Source: Narthecium ossifragum (taxonomy: Eukaryota; Streptophyta; Magnoliopsida; Dioscoreales; Nartheciaceae). From it: DNA of 64,000 bases. The notes under the pieces are model-generated. The model saw only the letters and a program-made list of their open reading frames with translations, did no database searches and was not told the DNA's origin. The stretch is taken from positions 18,089,288 through 18,153,287 of the forward strand of contig OY986969.1 of NCBI GenBank assembly GCA_963920575.1, read 5' to 3'. Made by a program: the position numbers and the translations under genes. Below, one piece after another: positions 62,969-64,000 of the stretch (position 1 is the stretch's first letter; each line of letters opens with the position of its first letter).

Positions 62969-64000
62969 TCTTTCTCCTATCTATCATTTCCCTTTTTGAT
63001 TAGGTTAGGTTGTTTTCGTTTGTTTGCTTTCGTTCTCATTTGCTTTTGTTTGCAATTTTATGTTTTTAGGATGCTTGGACTTTCGTCTTTCTTGATGTAG
63101 CTTTCGGTCACTATGAGGAGCCTTGAGGAGATAATCGATATTCTATCAGGTGGCCTCGCTCCTATTTCGATCTACTATTCTTAGTTATGTCATATATGAA
63201 AATTCAGCCAACACCCTTCTGCTTATTTACATGATTAGCACACATTGAGGACAATGTGAATTTCAGGTTGGGGGGTGTAGGCATGCATGACCTTATGCAT
63301 GAGTTTAATAGTGTTGAATTGATTATGTTACTAGAAATTGTACATGAGCTGAAATTTTTATGCTTATTATGCATGTTGCTTTCATATGGACTGACCAATA
63401 CATTGATTGTATGCGTGATAACCTGAAAGTATAATATCATGTGATCCACACACGAACACTTTATGTGTAGTGGTAATTATACTCACTAGAGGAATGAGCA
63501 TGCTATTGTCAATCGAGACCATGATTTCAACATTAGCTAGTGTTGAGTATTGCATGCAGGGAAAAAAAAGCGAAAAAGTTCTGGAGCTTGATCAAGCTTT
63601 GCCTAAACATTAGCTAGTGTTGAGTATTGCATGCAGAGAAAAAAAAGAGAAAAAGTTTTGGAGCTTGATCAAGCTGTGCCTAAACAACTATTAAGTGATC
63701 TACTGAGTAACCGGGTGTTCTTGCCTCAGGAAGCAGGGAGCTTGCGTAAAAAGATAGAACCACTTATAGCTATAAAAAAAAACTATTAAGTGTTTTGCTA
63801 AGTAACCGGGTCTCTGCGCCTCAAGAAGCGGAGAGTGCTCGCGTAAAAAGGCAAAGTGTCTGATAGTTGAAAAAAAAAGAGGAAGAAAGAGCATGATGTA
63901 CTTAAAGTGCGAGGGTTGGATGATTGGTCATGAAAATAGTAGTGTGTTTGGACTAATGGTGAGTAGAAGTTGCTTCTGTGCGTAACATTTATTTGTCACG
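62969..64000 (+). other. 3' non-coding region of the Athila element with internal tandem repeats
   Basis: A TTGAGGACAATG...GGTTGGGGGG segment at 63245-63275 is the Athila-type polypurine region. Two short tandem duplications follow: 77-bp period at 63531 and 63608 (CATTAGCTAGTGTTGAGTAT) and about 95-bp period at 63686 and 63781 (AACTATTAAGTG, GTAACCGGGT). No env-like frame is present before the window ends. Confidence 0.75.

Larger units (their letters stand above)
55786..64000 (+). mobile_element. Athila Ty3/gypsy retrotransposon, runs off the window
   Basis: It comprises a 5' LTR (55786-57433), tRNA-Asp primer site, gag, pol and 3' untranslated region to the window end. The 3' LTR is outside. 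The five bases before it are GTTCA. Pol order is protease-RT-RNase H-integrase with no chromodomain, and the RT and protease motifs are of the Athila type. One stop and three frameshifts disable it. Confidence 0.95.

Noticed and set aside
1..64000. tRNA genes, miRNA hairpins or an organellar insertion
   Set aside because: Primer sites complementary to tRNA-Asp and tRNA-Met were seen, but no complete tRNA cloverleaf or plastid/mitochondrial gene sequence was recognised by eye; a tRNAscan or BLAST search could still find one.

Overview
The window is plant nuclear DNA from a repeat-rich angiosperm. Three things show this: a single-exon PLS-type pentatricopeptide repeat (PPR) gene, an orphan calcineurin B-like (CBL) exon with intact splice sites, and plant-specific transposons (Athila-type and chromovirus Ty3/gypsy, an L1-type LINE, Helitrons, PIF/Harbinger elements and a Cassandra LTR with a 5S-rRNA promoter). 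I cannot name the species. Only one gene looks intact and of host type, the PPR gene at 20506-23307 (minus). Almost everything else is nested, mostly dead transposable elements.

Layout. 539-2359: solo Athila-like LTR (minus). 3567 to about 19380: one L1-type LINE (minus) cut into five pieces by four insertions, three of which have perfect 5-bp target duplications: an Athila solo LTR (ACGGC), a Cassandra solo LTR (GGCGG), a chromovirus-type solo LTR (CAGGC) that itself holds tandem Helitrons, another LTR and a 200-N gap, and a further chromovirus-type solo LTR (ATGCC/ATGCA). 20506-23307: PPR gene. 23540-26214: two PIF/Harbinger-type non-autonomous elements, one carrying a 104-bp minisatellite. 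26998-33102: 5' part of a decayed chromovirus, split by an inverted solo LTR (CGGGA). 33103-35700: two Athila-like LTRs tail to tail. 35701-41550: an Athila-type ORF1 fragment split by two more solo LTRs (CTTCT, CCTGT) and capped by a third LTR, which is fused to a PPR gene fragment. 45075-52602: Harbinger-type sequences with a two-intron transposase, a captured CBL exon and two tandem-repeat blocks. 52606-55670: a non-autonomous Athila-like element (minus). 55786 to the window end: an Athila element with its 5' LTR, tRNA-Asp primer site, gag and pol, disabled by one stop and three frameshifts.

The most unusual signal is inside the LTRs. Most carry arrays of short palindromes (GGATCGATCC, CCGATCGATCGG, AGATCGATCT, GCGATCGATCGC, TGATCGATCA or GGTCGACC cores). 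They are mostly arranged as doublets whose centres lie about 12 or 20-23 bp apart, that is one or two helical turns, with doublets repeating about every 50-72 bp. The block lies just upstream of the TATA box, and in several copies a second block lies downstream. Within one LTR the core is essentially uniform. Between related LTRs the core changes while palindromy, position and spacing are kept. Two unrelated lineages, Athila and chromovirus, share this geometry. It looks like an array of dimeric protein-binding sites whose specificity has diversified from copy to copy. The nearest known parallel I can name is the motif arrays bound by VANC anti-silencing proteins in Arabidopsis VANDAL transposons; any functional link is inference.
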